Assembly: GCA_001931875.2 (NCBI GenBank)
Contig: MSJH02000660.1
Span: forward strand, 186,001-250,000
Source: Byssochlamys sp. IMV 00236
Lineage: Eukaryota; Ascomycota; Eurotiomycetes; Eurotiales; Thermoascaceae
Direction of reading: 5' to 3'
DNA: 64,000 nt
The notes under the pieces: generated by a model
Told to the model about the DNA's origin: nothing
The model's database searches: none
The model's input: the letters and a program-made list of their open reading frames with translations, nothing else
Position numbers and translations under genes: made by a program
Shown here: piece by piece, positions 22,351-35,821 of the stretch
Layout of the letters: every line of letters begins with the position of its first letter
Numbering within the stretch: position 1 is the first letter of the stretch

Positions 22351-22991
22351 TTGTGAAGGGTTGGCCATGTCGCTTGAAATCCGTCGAGGGCATTGCAGAA
22401 ATCATTGACGTGTATATGCGCACCCGGTGGGAGTCAATTCATTGATGGAGCAGCTTCCTTGTGCTTGTCATGTAAGGCCAAACAGCGACAGTTGGTGCCT
22501 CTTGTGGCGTGGGGATGGATATTACTACGCGCTACATTATTTGCTAGGCAAGCGAGAACAGATCTTTCAAAGTCACTCGTTCCATAGTTTATTCAGTCGA
22601 ATCAGAAACCTATTCCCCGGACCTGACTAGTAATGCTAAATAAGAGCCGCAAATAATTCAGTCAGTCATACATACGTCGATCAAAAAGCGAAAGATCACA
22701 GAAGTTCAATAGAGGACGGGTAGGACTCTTTTTGATATCCCCGATTTCTCACTGATTCCCGGAGAACAGATTATGCCAGAGAAGGGAGAGAAATAGGAGC
22801 AATGATGCTGGTAGTGACGGATAGATGGACGCGGGATGAGAGACGCCAACCGCACAGCTTCTCTCTTTGGAGTGCTGATTGTATGGCCCCCCTTTTTTCT
22901 TTACTGCGCCATATATGGCGCGTACGGTGATATCGACGTCGCAGGAGTGTTCGGATACTCCCGTTGTATTTTGGTTTGTCAACAAGGTTAC
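22351..22991. other. Intergenic between convergent 3' ends, no gene seen
   Basis: 641 bp between the stop of the But2-like gene and the stop of the WD40 histone-binding gene. Short open frames only. Confidence 0.5.
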
Positions 22992-24596
<1,605 letters not shown>

Positions 24597-25153
24597 GGTT
24601 TCTGTTTGCTCGAAAAATTACTGAAAGCGAGTCTGAGAGCTGAAGCGAAAATGTGGAACAGAAGACTAACTGGGATTCACCAGACTAGAGTGGTCAATAG
24701 ACCGTATTCGAGCTCGCAAGTGCTGCAGAGGTCGAGAGAAGCAGTTCCGCCTGGCAAAGAACGCGACTCGTCGATCGCAGAGCGCGTTAATGGGCATCTG
24801 ATGCGCTAACCCGGAAGAGGAAGGCGCCTCGGAGGCACGGACAATCATCGCCGACGGCGTGACTCTTGAGCTGTCGCAACTTGGCCCGTGAAGCATTCAT
24901 CTCTCCCAGAATACCGCCACGAACGGACGACTGGGGTTTGCTTTCTTGTAACCTGTCATATTGTTTTCCTTTCTATTTCATACGGCGACGTATAGCGGAG
25001 GACTTCGGTCGCTTTTCTTCAGACCTCATTTACCCTGATGCCGCACTTGCGAGCTTGCTAGATATCTCAATTCCCCGAGAGGCGAACCCTACCCCGACGA
25101 CTTTTCCTTGGACATATTCAAGCTCCCGGTATCTACATTAATTTACTGCCACC
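24597..25153. promoter_or_regulatory. Shared upstream region of the histone-binding WD40 gene and XRN1
   Basis: 557 bp between divergent start codons at 24596 (minus) and 25154 (plus). No coding frame with recognisable features. A CACC ATGG context at 25154 supports the XRN1 start. Confidence 0.55.
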
Positions 25154-28100
25154 ATGGGTGTCCCCAAATTCTTCAGGTGGCTCAGTGAGCGGTATCCGCC
25201 CATCTCGCAGCTCATCGCCGAGAACCGGATACCAGAGTTCGACTGTCTGTATCTGGATATGAACGGTATTATCCATAACTGTACGCATAAGGACTCGGAT
25301 TCTCCCACATTTCGTATGACGGAAGACAAGATGTTCATCGCCATTTTCAACTACATTGAACATCTCTATGGCAAAATCAAGCCAAAGAAGTTATTCTTCA
25401 TGGCTATCGACGGTGTTGCCCCTCGCGCTAAGATGAACCAGCAGCGCGCACGACGATTTCGAACGGCACTTGATGCTGAGGTCGCGAAAGAAAAAGCTAT
25501 CGCAGAAGGAGTCGAGATGCCGAAGGAAGATGCTTTTGATAGCAATTGCATTACTCCGGGAACCGAGTTTATGGCGAAGTTGACCCAACAACTGAAATAT
25601 TTCATCAACAAGAAGATATCAGAGGACGTGGAATGGCAAGGAGTGGACATTGTGCTTTCCGGACATGAGGTCCCTGGAGAAGGAGAGCACAAGATCATGG
25701 AATATATTCGGCAGGCGAAAGCCCAGCCAGGATACGACGCCAACGTGCGACACTGTCTCTATGGTCTGGACGCAGATCTAATCATGCTTGGTCTGCTCAG
25801 TCACGACCCGCATTTCTGTCTTCTCCGTGAAGAGGTGACTTTTGGCAGGCAAAACCAAAAGAAGAGCAAGGAGCTCGAACACCAAAATTTTTATCTTTTG
25901 CATCTTTGTATTGTGAGAGAATACTTGGAGCTGGAATTCCAAGACTTGGAAGTGGAAGGAGCGCTGCAATTTCCATTTGACATGGAGCGCGTTATTGACG
26001 ATTTCATCCTCATGGCTTTCTTTGTTGGAAACGATTTCTTACCTAATCTTCCGAATCTGCATATCAATGAAGGTGCTCTGGCACTTATGTTCAAGACTTA
26101 CAAGGAGCAATTGCCGAAGATGGGTGGGTACATCAATGAGCGCGGTACTATCAACATGGAGCGTTTGGGGATTCTACTGGATTCGCTCTCCGACGTCGAA
26201 TATCGCTTTTTCGAGATGGAGTATTCGGATGCACGTTGGGTGAAGTCGAAAAAGAACGGCGGGCAGAAGACGTTGGAACTTCAAGAGAAACCCAAGGGTC
26301 TCACAATCACTCCTACACAAAAGGAACTCCTCAAGAAAGTCAAGCAGTACGTTCTCAATCGTCCTGCAGACACCCAGGAAATCGAACCATTGGATCTTCC
26401 GCCGACCCTTCCGGCTCGCGATCGAAAGTTCATTGAGCAACTTGCTGACGACCTTCGACTGCCGTGGACGACGGTGTTGGACGAACACGATCAGCGATTC
26501 ATAAGGCTTCGGCTTCCATCAAAGGAGAATGATGAAAATGGCGACAACGAAGAAGATGAGGAGGATGAAGAGGAAGACGAAGAAGCATTGGTTGCGCTCC
26601 GCCGTGTTCTCAAGAAATACGAAAATGCAAAGGTCCAAGAAATCTCCGCAGAAGAGGCTCAAGCGGCGGCCGAGAAGAAGTATGAGGAGAAATTCCGGGA
26701 GTGGAAGAATAACTACTATGAGAGCAAATTCGGATGGGGCCTCGATAATGAGGAGGAGATGAGGAAGTTGACGGAGAACTACGTCCAGGGTCTCCAATGG
26801 GTGCTCTTTTACTATTACAGGGGTGTCGCTTCTTGGCCGTGGTTCTATAGCTATCACTATGCCCCGATGATTTCAGACGTTAAAAAGGGTCTGAAAGCGG
26901 ATACAAACTTCAAGCTCGGACAACCCTTCCGACCCTTCCAGCAGCTCATGGGAGTCTTGCCTGATCGAAGCAAGCAAATAGTACCTAAGGTGTATCATGA
27001 GCTGATGACTTCACCCGACTCACCCATCATCGACTTCTATCCGCGAGAGTTTGAGCTTGACATGAACGGCAAAAAGATGGAGTGGGAAGCTGTTGTTAAG
27101 ATCCCTTTCATCGATGAGAAACGACTACTAGGCGCTATGGAGAAGAAGGACAAACTACTCAGTGATGCGGAAAAGGCCCGAAATGAGTTCGGGGTCAGTC
27201 TCAAGTTTACATATTCCCCCTCGATCGAGTTTGAGTACCCATCTTCACTCCCTGGAGTGTTTCCTGATATTCCACATTGTCATTGCATCGAGAATATATT
27301 CGATCTGCCGACCATGGAAGGACTCGAGCCCTATGTTGGCCTGGTAGACGGTGTGAAATTGGGTAAAGCTGCGCTTGCAGGCTTTCCCACTCTGAAGACT
27401 TTGCCTCACGTTGGCCAGCTTGGTTTCCACGGAGTGAATGTCTTCCAGCAAGAGAGTCGAAACGAGAGCATGATCGTTACCCTCCTCAATCCCGAGTCAA
27501 GATCGAACATCGAGCTAGCGAAAGCTAAACTCGGGCAGCGTGTTTACGTTGGATACCCTTTCTTGCAGGAGGCTCTTGTTGTTCGCGTTTCAGACGAGCT
27601 TTTCGACTATGTCCTTCCTATAGGGGAACAGCACGTGGCATCCGTTCCTCACACACCTCAACAGATTGAGCAGTGGAAAAAGAAAGCGGACAAGATCGAA
27701 GCTTACTATAGTAAACGACTGGGAATCATCACTGGTCCAGTTGAATCTATGGTCCACGTCCAAATGCTCAAAGGCCTACTGAAGACCGACGAGGGTGCTA
27801 CGCTAAAGGAGTTTGCCGAAATTCCAGGCCAGGAGACTGATTATGCTCTCCAGCTCATTGTGGATGAGGTTATTAGCGAAGACGAACGCTTCATGGAGCG
27901 GGAAGCACTTCCCATCGAGGAAGAATTTCCCGAAGGCTCGAGGGCCTTTTTCCTAGGAGAATTCAACTATGGCAGACCTGTCCATGTTACTGGCCACGAA
28001 AATGGCAAAGTCAATGGGCTGATAGCTGCCGTGAAAGGCAAGGAGCCTGAATTTGGGAAGCTGCATGCTAGAAACGCCGAGAGGCTTTTCCCATACACTC

Positions 28101-29458
28101 CCTCATTCATAATTGCTCGCAACTTACACTTGAACCCATTGGCCTTGGCGAAGATAACGTCCTCCTTTACCGTCGATGTGGATGGCCAACGTGTCAACTT
28201 GGGCCTCAATCTCAAATTTGAAGCAAAGAAGCAGAAGGTTCTTGGCTACTCTCGCCGTGGTGAGTCCGGCTGGGAATTTAGCCAAAAGGCGATTGAACTC
28301 GTACAGCAATACATGATCAAATTCCCAGAGTTTATAGCTGGGCTACAGCGAAATCCTCAGGGAAATAAATACCAACCCACCGATTTCTACCCGGAGGAGA
28401 TTGCAAACGAGAAGATCAAAGAGATCAGACAATGGCTCAAGGATATTGAAGTCAAGGGGTTTGAACGAGTGCCACTTGAAGCAGAGCAGCTCGACTCAGA
28501 TGTTGTGAAGCTCATCGAGCAAGATGCGGACCGTCTGATCCAGAGTCAGCCTCAGGTAGAGGCCAAGAAGATCAAGGGTGTTCCCCGAGGAGCACTGTTA
28601 AAGCCAGCTGATGTGGAGCACAGACTCGGAAACCAAAAGTTTTCTCTTGGTGACCGCGTGGTCTACGCTCAGGATTCTGGCAAGGTACCCATTGCTACTC
28701 GAGGAACCGTCGTGGGCCTTACTCGTACTCCTAGAGCTATCTTACTAGACGTCGTCTTTGACGTCTCGTTCATGAGTGGCACTTCCCTGGGAGACCGGTG
28801 CTCTCCCTTTAGAGGACAAACCGTGATGTCCTCCTCCGTGCTTAACCTGACATATAGACAGCTTACCGCTAGTACTCGCGCAGCTGCAAATCATCAGGCT
28901 CAGCACCACCAGACTCCATTGACCGTCCAAGGATATGGCGCCGCGCTTGGACCTGCAGCACTGGGGCAGCTGAAACAAGCACCAGCCCCTCCGCCCTTGA
29001 GAGGTTCATTCCGTGGTGCTGTTGCCGGACACCAAGGCAACATTAGAGGCGGTCGCGGTGGTCGTGGTGGTCTTAACGGCGGCCCTGCTTCGCACGCCGA
29101 GACGGGAGTATCGCACAACTTGCCTTTCCGTCCTCGCGGTGGTCAGCAGAATGGTGATTTTGCCCCTCGTGGCAGGGGACGTGGGGCAATCGCCAATGGC
29201 TCCCGCGGTGGTCGTGGGCGTGGAGGATATGTGTCTGTCGACAACAGCAATCCTGAAGCTGGTGTCATCCAGAACAACCCAAACTTCAAACCAAAAAGTT
29301 ACTCAAATGTGCCTCCACCGGCAAGCATAGGCAATAACAGAGGTGGCAGAGGTGGAAGAGGAGCCAGCGGACCTCGCGGTGCGGGACGTGGAAACGGACC
29401 CAGAGGCAGAGGTGTGAACCGAGGAAGAGGAGCCGCCGTTGCCGGAGCTGGTGCTTGA
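25154..29458 (+). CDS. XRN1: 5'-3' exoribonuclease 1 (cytoplasmic Xrn1)
   Basis: Degrades decapped mRNA from the 5' end in the cytoplasm and P-bodies. A single exon of 1434 residues with the invariant start MGVPKFFRWLSERYP. Catalytic acidic residues are visible, including D35 in YLDMNGIIHNC and D206/D208 in GLDADLIML, plus the basic RARRFR patch near residues 98-103. An acidic loop of Asp/Glu lies at about 459-478 between core segments. The SH3-like region sits near 1159-1180 (LGDRVVYAQDSGKV). The tail from about residue 1298 is rich in RGG and GRGRG motifs, which suits RNA binding and arginine methylation. The nuclear paralog Rat1 is excluded because there is no zinc knuckle after the core and because of the D1/SH3 layout. 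The lack of introns in 4.3 kb stands out against its neighbours. Confidence 0.97.
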   Translation: MGVPKFFRWLSERYPPISQLIAENRIPEFDCLYLDMNGIIHNCTHKDSDSPTFRMTEDKMFIAIFNYIEHLYGKIKPKKLFFMAIDGVAPRAKMNQQRARRFRTALDAEVAKEKAIAEGVEMPKEDAFDSNCITPGTEFMAKLTQQLKYFINKKISEDVEWQGVDIVLSGHEVPGEGEHKIMEYIRQAKAQPGYDANVRHCLYGLDADLIMLGLLSHDPHFCLLREEVTFGRQNQKKSKELEHQNFYLLHLCIVREYLELEFQDLEVEGALQFPFDMERVIDDFILMAFFVGNDFLPNLPNLHINEGALALMFKTYKEQLPKMGGYINERGTINMERLGILLDSLSDVEYRFFEMEYSDARWVKSKKNGGQKTLELQEKPKGLTITPTQKELLKKVKQYVLNRPADTQEIEPLDLPPTLPARDRKFIEQLADDLRLPWTTVLDEHDQRFIRLRLPSKENDENGDNEEDEEDEEEDEEALVALRRVLKKYENAKVQEISAEEAQAAAEKKYEEKFREWKNNYYESKFGWGLDNEEEMRKLTENYVQGLQWVLFYYYRGVASWPWFYSYHYAPMISDVKKGLKADTNFKLGQPFRPFQQLMGVLPDRSKQIVPKVYHELMTSPDSPIIDFYPREFELDMNGKKMEWEAVVKIPFIDEKRLLGAMEKKDKLLSDAEKARNEFGVSLKFTYSPSIEFEYPSSLPGVFPDIPHCHCIENIFDLPTMEGLEPYVGLVDGVKLGKAALAGFPTLKTLPHVGQLGFHGVNVFQQESRNESMIVTLLNPESRSNIELAKAKLGQRVYVGYPFLQEALVVRVSDELFDYVLPIGEQHVASVPHTPQQIEQWKKKADKIEAYYSKRLGIITGPVESMVHVQMLKGLLKTDEGATLKEFAEIPGQETDYALQLIVDEVISEDERFMEREALPIEEEFPEGSRAFFLGEFNYGRPVHVTGHENGKVNGLIAAVKGKEPEFGKLHARNAERLFPYTPSFIIARNLHLNPLALAKITSSFTVDVDGQRVNLGLNLKFEAKKQKVLGYSRRGESGWEFSQKAIELVQQYMIKFPEFIAGLQRNPQGNKYQPTDFYPEEIANEKIKEIRQWLKDIEVKGFERVPLEAEQLDSDVVKLIEQDADRLIQSQPQVEAKKIKGVPRGALLKPADVEHRLGNQKFSLGDRVVYAQDSGKVPIATRGTVVGLTRTPRAILLDVVFDVSFMSGTSLGDRCSPFRGQTVMSSSVLNLTYRQLTASTRAAANHQAQHHQTPLTVQGYGAALGPAALGQLKQAPAPPPLRGSFRGAVAGHQGNIRGGRGGRGGLNGGPASHAETGVSHNLPFRPRGGQQNGDFAPRGRGRGAIANGSRGGRGRGGYVSVDNSNPEAGVIQNNPNFKPKSYSNVPPPASIGNNRGGRGGRGASGPRGAGRGNGPRGRGVNRGRGAAVAGAGA

Positions 29459-30111
29459 TTGATCAAACATAAGTTTGTGGATATTCCACCACTGTAACTG
29501 GCATCGACTGTCCCTTTTCTATACTCATCATGTTTTATATGCTTAAGATGATGCCGGTTTATAAGAGGATTTCTGGCCAGGCGTGCTCGGATAGCGGTTA
29601 GCTGTGACGTCTCACATTCTAGTGTCTCCCAGCTGAAATGGGCGCATGTATTTTCTTTAGCATGTATCCACCTGTACATTATCAGGCGCGGTCCGCAGAA
29701 GAATCAGACGAGAAAAATGATACTGGCAGGCAGCTTATTCATATACCTGCCTAATGGTATTAAGAAAACCGCATCTTTTTCCTAAATTTCTCCGGAACGA
29801 ATAGATTCATCTATAGGCAGACACTACTGCAGCCGTAATGATAACCAGTAGACTCATGCATTCCTTGTATCAGAGAAGGCTGCTACAAAATAACATGAAC
29901 ATCTCTAAATCATCCAGTAAAGCAATGACCTCAACTCAATTGAATATCGAAAAGATGATGCACTCTATAAATTCATGCATCGATAATATTGACAACATAA
30001 CTTTTTCTAATCCTTTTCCTAACCAGGTATATGATAACAAAGAAAGATAACAACGCCAGACGCAGATGCAAGTGCTGTAGATATACACACAAAGTAGGAA
30101 TAACCCGTCAT
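29459..30111. other. Intergenic between convergent 3' ends, no gene seen
   Basis: 653 bp, AT-rich, between the stops of XRN1 (plus) and PWP2 (minus). Only short non-descript open frames. Probably the two 3' UTRs. Confidence 0.5.
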
Positions 30112-32999
30112 TTATTCCAGACCAATCCAATCGCCTTCGTCGTCATCTGCTCCGTCAACATCATCCATGTGCTCGTCCACACCATTAGCGACGGGTTCGC
30201 TGTCGTCGATGATCTTCACCACGCCATTCGCGGGTTTCTTTCCTGCCAAGACAGGCTTTGCTAGTAGATAGTCCAGTTCATAAAGATTGCGCTCGGTCAT
30301 GCGTTTGATATTGTCTTGAATGTCATCAACGACTCGCTGGACGGCACGGAGTTCGGTTGCAAATGTGCCCGTGTTATCCTTCAGGTATCTGCCATGGATG
30401 CTGAGAAGAGATTCGATCCAAAGCAGGTTGAACTCCAGATGAGGGGTCTCTTCCGCAAAGTTGGCAACAAAGCGAAGGAGGCGGGGAATGTAGACCGTCG
30501 GGAGTGAGCGGACAACATGAGGAATGTCCGTGTGGGGTATCCCCTCATACACTGCGCGAATGAGGGAGGCCTCGTTCAGTCGGAATGCCATGACCAGAGC
30601 CTTCAGGAAAGAGGACTCTTCATCAGGGGCGGACGACGCAGAGGCTTGCTTGGCGGCGTCGAGCGTAGCAAGAATAGTGGAAGGAGTGATATCAATATCG
30701 AGGTCGAAGGGGTCGAAAACAAACTGGGTATCGAGACTGTAGACGAGAAGGCCCTCCGTAGAAGCAGCGCAGAATGATCGTCCTGCAGGGGAGAAAGCAA
30801 CTCCTGTTACACGGACATCGGGCCTCGTAGTGCGAGCTGCAGCATCGCCACGCTTGACACCAGGCAACGTGCGGTCGATGCGATCTTCCAGGTCGGAAGC
30901 TTCACCAGTCTCATCTATCAGGCCACGGGGCCCGGCTTCCGTCATATCGCGACTATTAAGCACCTCCTGGGTGCCGTCAAGAGACGTGTTAACGGACACG
31001 GTGAACTTCTTCAACAAGGAACCCGTTCCCACATCATATAGACAGATGTACTTGCTGTTTCCTCCTGCCAAGAGACAACTTCCATCTGCGCTGTAAACAA
31101 TCTTATTGAATGACTTTGTCCCAGCAGAGTTGGCGGCGGTCCGTCGATCGGATATCTTACGGCCACCAGAGACATCGCGACGGCCATCAATGATACCTTC
31201 TTGAGTAGTGGTCTCCACTATCCAGAACGAGAGTTGTCCATCTAGAGTGGATGCAGCGACTTGCTTCCCATCTGGGCGGAAAGCCACGCTCAGAACGTCG
31301 GACATGAGCGGCAAAGGCTCACTGATTTGACTCCTTCCGAAGATGTTCCAGATTCTCACTGTATGATCCCAGCTTCCACTGACGAGATTGCTTCCATCAG
31401 CAGAGAATGCCATTGACACCACTGGGCCTTCGTGTCCCGAGAGCTGATCAAGCAGCTGACCGGTCTGGACGGACCATATATGGATATCGAAAGAATCGAC
31501 AGAGCCGGCACAGACAACCTCGCCGCTTGGGTCGACCGCGAGGGAAGAAAACGACAGCCGTGAAGGAGCGGTAAAAGTGCGGAAATTTCGGTAGCGGATC
31601 ATATCCCATGCTCTGACGGAACCATCCAAAGACGAAGTGAACAGCACATTTCCACGTTTGGAGAATTCGCAGGCCGTCACTCCGCTAGTGTGCTCGGTGA
31701 ACGTGACGATACAGAACCCGGACTTCACATCCCACACCTTGATCTTCCCATCATCGGCTGTTGTGATGATCTTCTGGCCATCCGGGGAATATACCAAAGC
31801 GTTCATCGAATCCAAATGGCCCTGTTGCTTAAGGATGTAGGACTCTGATTGCCACTCCCAGACAAGCAACTGACCATTCTTCGAGGATCCGAAAGCCAGC
31901 CATTCGCCGGACTTGTTGATCGTGACGTTGTCGATATTACTTTGAGAGACACTGGGACAATTAGCATTGCACGGTAATTTCAAGAATGGATAAGAGGACA
32001 TACCTTAGCATGTGAATGTTGTTAAAGTCTGGAAGTTCGTAGAGGCCAAAGAGACCATTTGAGAATCCGACCACCAGAAGATTCGACTTCGCATGGAAAG
32101 CCGCACAGTTGACCTTCGCATCATTTTGCATAAAGAAGTCTTTCTTCACGATACGCCAGCGTGCCTCCGAATCCTCGTCCTCTTCCATGGTGTCACGGTC
32201 AATCTTGCGGACATATTGCCACTGGAACAAGGCTCCATCCTGGCTGACCGTATAGATAGACTCCTGGTCTGCTGAGAAATAAGCTGCCTTCACACCCTGT
32301 CTGTGGCCCGCCAAAGTGGTCGGCTCGAAACCATCCTCTGGATCCAAACTCCAGACCCGCGCGGTCAAATCTTTGGATGCCGTGAGCAAGAACCGCGAGT
32401 CACTCGACCATTCTACACTCTGTATCGTGTCAAAGTGTCCTGCGAGATCACGGTGAAGGACAAACGGGGCGAACTCCAACTCCCCGTTTGAATCCGCTCC
32501 CGGCGTGGAGGGAGTGTGCCATATCTGCAAGCGACGCCCGACTCCCACTGCAAAGTGGCGGCCTGAGGGAGAGAATGCAAGAGCCGAGACTGGATTCTTG
32601 AAGGTGAAATGGTGGATCGCAATTCTGCGGTGGAAGTTGGTCAGGATCGCACGGCCATTTTCGTCGACGGTGAGCAGCAGATTTCCTCTTGGCGAGAGGT
32701 CTAGACGTGCGATGTTGGTGCGGTGAGTGAACGGGAGCGTATATGAGGTGTTACTGCAGCAGACGTATTAGCATCCATTGCTTTCCACAGGAAAAGCAGC
32801 ATGAGCTCCGACGTACTGTACTAGGTCGAAGACCGTGACTCTGTTGCCCACTGGGGAGAGCAAGCAGGTGCCATCTGGCGTAAAGACTAGGTTGCCTTTG
32901 CGATACACCGTCCCCAGCAAGTTGGAGAACTAGACACTGTCAGTCGCAAGATCCAGCCCTGAGCGCATGAGATTGCCTCACCTTGAAATCCGTCTTCAT
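30112..32999 (-). CDS. PWP2: Periodic tryptophan protein 2, U3 snoRNP WD40 protein (UTP1)
   Basis: A component of the small-subunit processome (UTP-B) needed for 18S rRNA maturation in the nucleolus. Four exons: 32982-32999, 32817-32929, 32004-32753 and 30112-31951, joining to 906 residues. The start MKTDFKFSNLLGTVY matches the family start. Two WD40 propellers follow, with motifs such as HLDSMNALVYSPDGQKI, DGKIKVWDVKSGFC, SLDGSVRAWDMIRYRN and SGSWDHTVRIWNIF. The Utp12-type C-terminal helical domain is seen in RAVYEGIPHTDIPHVV and LLSIHGRYLKDNTGTF. The very end is acidic (MDDVDGADDDEGDWIGLE). The first coding exon is only 18 nt. Exon 4 begins within the SVSQSNIDNV strand. The frame is intact throughout. 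The gene is divergent from the septin gene. Confidence 0.96.
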
Positions 33000-33360
33000 C
33001 GTCGCTGGCGTCCTTCACCTTTGTCCTGGACTTATATTAATTCAAAAATTATGATGATCTCGGCGCAAAACGCGATAAGATAATCCGGCGCCGACAGGAA
33101 TGCTGCGCGCTAGCCCCCATCTGGCCTAGTGCGATCCGGGGCCTGTTTACTCGCTTCTTTGGGTCTCGCCCGGCTTCTCCACCGTTCAGGGGCAGCAGAA
33201 GAACAACAGCTCTCTCTGTCCATCCAGACTCCTTTCTTCCAGTCTCGTCCTCGTCCCTCCATCTGCCATCTAGGCTGTCAGCTACTGGGTTCGGGCTGCT
33301 TGTATCTTCTTGTCCGCTCTTGAATTGTTGTCACCGGAGCGTCACACTCCCGTCCCCATC
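33000..33360. promoter_or_regulatory. Shared upstream region of PWP2 and septin aspC
   Basis: 361 bp between divergent start codons. A pyrimidine-rich stretch (33222-33262, many CTT/TCC) precedes the septin start on the plus strand, a usual feature of fungal core promoters. No other gene fits. Confidence 0.55.
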
Positions 33361-34870
33361 ATGGCCCCTTCCACCACTTCGGAGACCGCGTCTCCTATCG
33401 GTATTGCCAACGTAAGTTGCTCGTCCGTCCCCCGCGCAAAGAACATGACCGCTAACAGAGATGTTTTCTAGCTCCCCAACCAGCGGTACGTAATGAGGAA
33501 CCGCCAGAGAGCGATGGGATGCAGGGAATACTGACGAAGACCGACCAGACACAAGATCGTCGCTAAACGGGGTGCGGCTTTCACTATTATGGTGAGTGCA
33601 ATTGCAACAGCACGCGCATAGGGATGCGACTGACATCCATAGGTTGCTGGAGAGTCTGGATTGGGAAAGACCACATTCATCAACACTCTGTTCTCGACCA
33701 CCATCAAGAACTATGCCGACCACAAGAAGCGCCACGCCAAGCAGATTGATAAGACCGTCGAGATCGAGATCACCAAGGCTGAGTTGGAGGAGAAGTTCTT
33801 CAAAGGTATAATAATAATAATGAGGGAATTTGGCAAAAATGGGTGAGATCTCAAGGCTAATACGATCGGGTGTAGTGCGCCTGACCGTCATCGACACCCC
33901 TGGCTTCGGAGACTATGTCAACAACCGTGACTCGTGGCAGCCCATTATTGAGTTCCTCGATGACCAGCACGAATCATACATGCTGCAGGAGCAGCAGCCG
34001 CGCCGTACAGACAAGATCGATCTCCGTGTCCACGCCTGTCTGTACTTCATCAGACCCACCGGCCACACCCTGAAGCCCCTTGATATTGAGGTTATGAAGC
34101 GCCTCTGCTCTCGTGTCAACCTGATCCCCGTCATTGCGAAGGCTGACACTCTCAGCCCTTCTGACCTGGCTAGATTCAAGCAGAGAGTAAGCAGACCGGA
34201 ACCCGTTCATATTTTGCCCCTCCATACTGACTTGGATAGGTCCGCGCTGTGATTGAGGCTCAGGGTATCAAGATCTACCAGCCCCCGATTGAGGAGGATG
34301 ACGAGCACGCTGCTGCCCACGCCCGCAGCCTGATGGCTGCCATGCCATTCTCGGTTATTGGTTCGGAGAAGGACGTCAAGACCAACGATGGCCGTGTTGT
34401 CAAAGGCCGTCAGTACATCTGGGGTGTCGCAGAGGTTGAGAACGAGGACCACTGTGATTTCAAGAAGCTCCGCTCGATCTTGATCCGTACCCACATGCTG
34501 GATCTCATCCACACCACCGAAGAGCAGCACTACGAGGCTTACCGTGCCGGCCAGATGGAAACGCGGAAGTTTGGCGAGGCGCGTCCCCGCAAGCTGGACA
34601 ACCCCAAGTTCAAGGAGGAAGAAGAGGCTCTGCGCAAGCGCTTCACGGAGCAGGTCAAGATCGAGGAACAGCGCTTCAGACAGTGGGAGCAGAAGCTCAT
34701 TGCGGAGAGAGACCGTCTCAACAAGGACCTGGAGAGCACACACGCTGCGTATGTTGAAGGCCATCCTGGACTAAATCGATTGCATGCTGACTTTAGACAG
34801 GATCAAACAACTGGAGCAGGAACTCGAGCAGATGCAGGCCTCGACCGCTCGCAGTCACGGTCGTCGTTAA
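33361..34870 (+). CDS. aspC: Septin, AspC/Cdc12 type
   Basis: A filament-forming GTPase at septa, branches and conidiophores. Seven exons (33361-33411, 33472-33485, 33549-33591, 33643-33805, 33876-34186, 34240-34748, 34801-34870) join to 386 residues. The polybasic region NQRHKIVAKRG precedes the P-loop GESGLGKT (39-46). Switch II DTPGFGD is at 97-103 and the guanine-specificity AKAD near 178-181. The septin unique element lies around GRQYIWGVAEVENEDHCDF. A C-terminal coiled coil starts near KFKEEEEALRKRF and continues to the end (QLEQELEQMQ). The N-terminal sequence and IMVAGESGLGKTTFINTLF fit the Cdc12 group rather than Cdc3, Cdc10 or Cdc11, but the subgroup is from memory. Exon 2 is a 14-nt micro-exon (LPNQ plus part of R). 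Confidence 0.93.
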
Positions 34871-35821
34871 GTTGGGATTCTGCGGATTGGAGCTGGATTT
34901 GGTGGGACCTTTCTTTGGGGAAGATTATGCATTCGACTCGCCTCTTTATCTTGATTACCCGGTATCCTCGTCCTCACTCTGATGGGCGAGAACCACCAAA
35001 ACTGTTTGGGCGATCCCCGCGTTGCCTCCTTTATAGGACATTGCGGTGATGGCTGGTTTCGTTTTTCTTGTCTACCGCTGGTAGCTAGCGATGGTTCTCT
35101 ACGTCCTTGATAATAACCCCCCTTCGTATACTGTAGCGTGGCAATGCAGACTTTAATTCTTCTTTCTATCGATCCCTATTCTTCTGCTGCAGAGTTAGAT
35201 ACGGACTTGGCTCTCGAAAGGTGGAGCCTAGTGGCGTCCCTCACGAACAGATGCCCGTGCGATGGTGGGCCGTGGCGTCGATGCTTTCGACGTTATCCAG
35301 CTCAGATATACGTTCACAGGAGGTGGATTCAAGTTCTGGACTGGCAGAGAGGTCCTTGAGAACATAGAGTCCGTTCGGAGCTCGAGTATCATAAGTGGTA
35401 TCAGAAATAAAGGGCGGTATATGAAAGAATTAGAGCATGTTTACTTTGAGCTATATCAAAACTCGTTTACGAGAACAATTCAGATTACCATTGATTAATT
35501 CCTGCTTAAACTGAGAGACCATGAAGATCCGAGTAAAACTCACTTCGTAAAATCGATACCTAAGTTTCTCGGATTCAACGAGAAGCAGGCTACTTATACA
35601 CTACAGTATCCATGTATTAGGCCAATCCTTTAATTGGGTTGTGGATCTTCATGGTCTTTAGTTACCCGCGCATCGCGGAGCTTGCGGTGGGTCCTTTGAT
35701 GGGAACTTTGTTCCGTCGCGAGAGAGCTCATCTTGAACTTTGAGAAGCAACGTTACCCTTTGCCAACATCTAACACTACGGCTTTCGACACCCTACCAGC
35801 GGCTACATCTGTCTAGCACCG
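34871..35821. other. Intergenic with a 142-bp element bounded by 15-bp inverted arms
   Basis: 951 bp between septin aspC and the WD40 gene. At 35516-35530 the 15-mer AGACCATGAAGATCC is repeated as its exact reverse complement at 35643-35657. The enclosed sequence is AT-rich with no coding frame of note. The rest holds the septin 3' UTR and the promoter of the WD40 gene. Confidence 0.6.
35516..35657. repeat. Inverted repeat, 15-bp perfect arms, MITE-like size
   Basis: Arms 35516-35530 and 35643-35657 are exact inverted copies separated by 112 bp. I do not see a convincing target-site duplication, so a mobile origin is only a possibility; a stem in the 3' or 5' UTR RNA is another. Confidence 0.6.
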
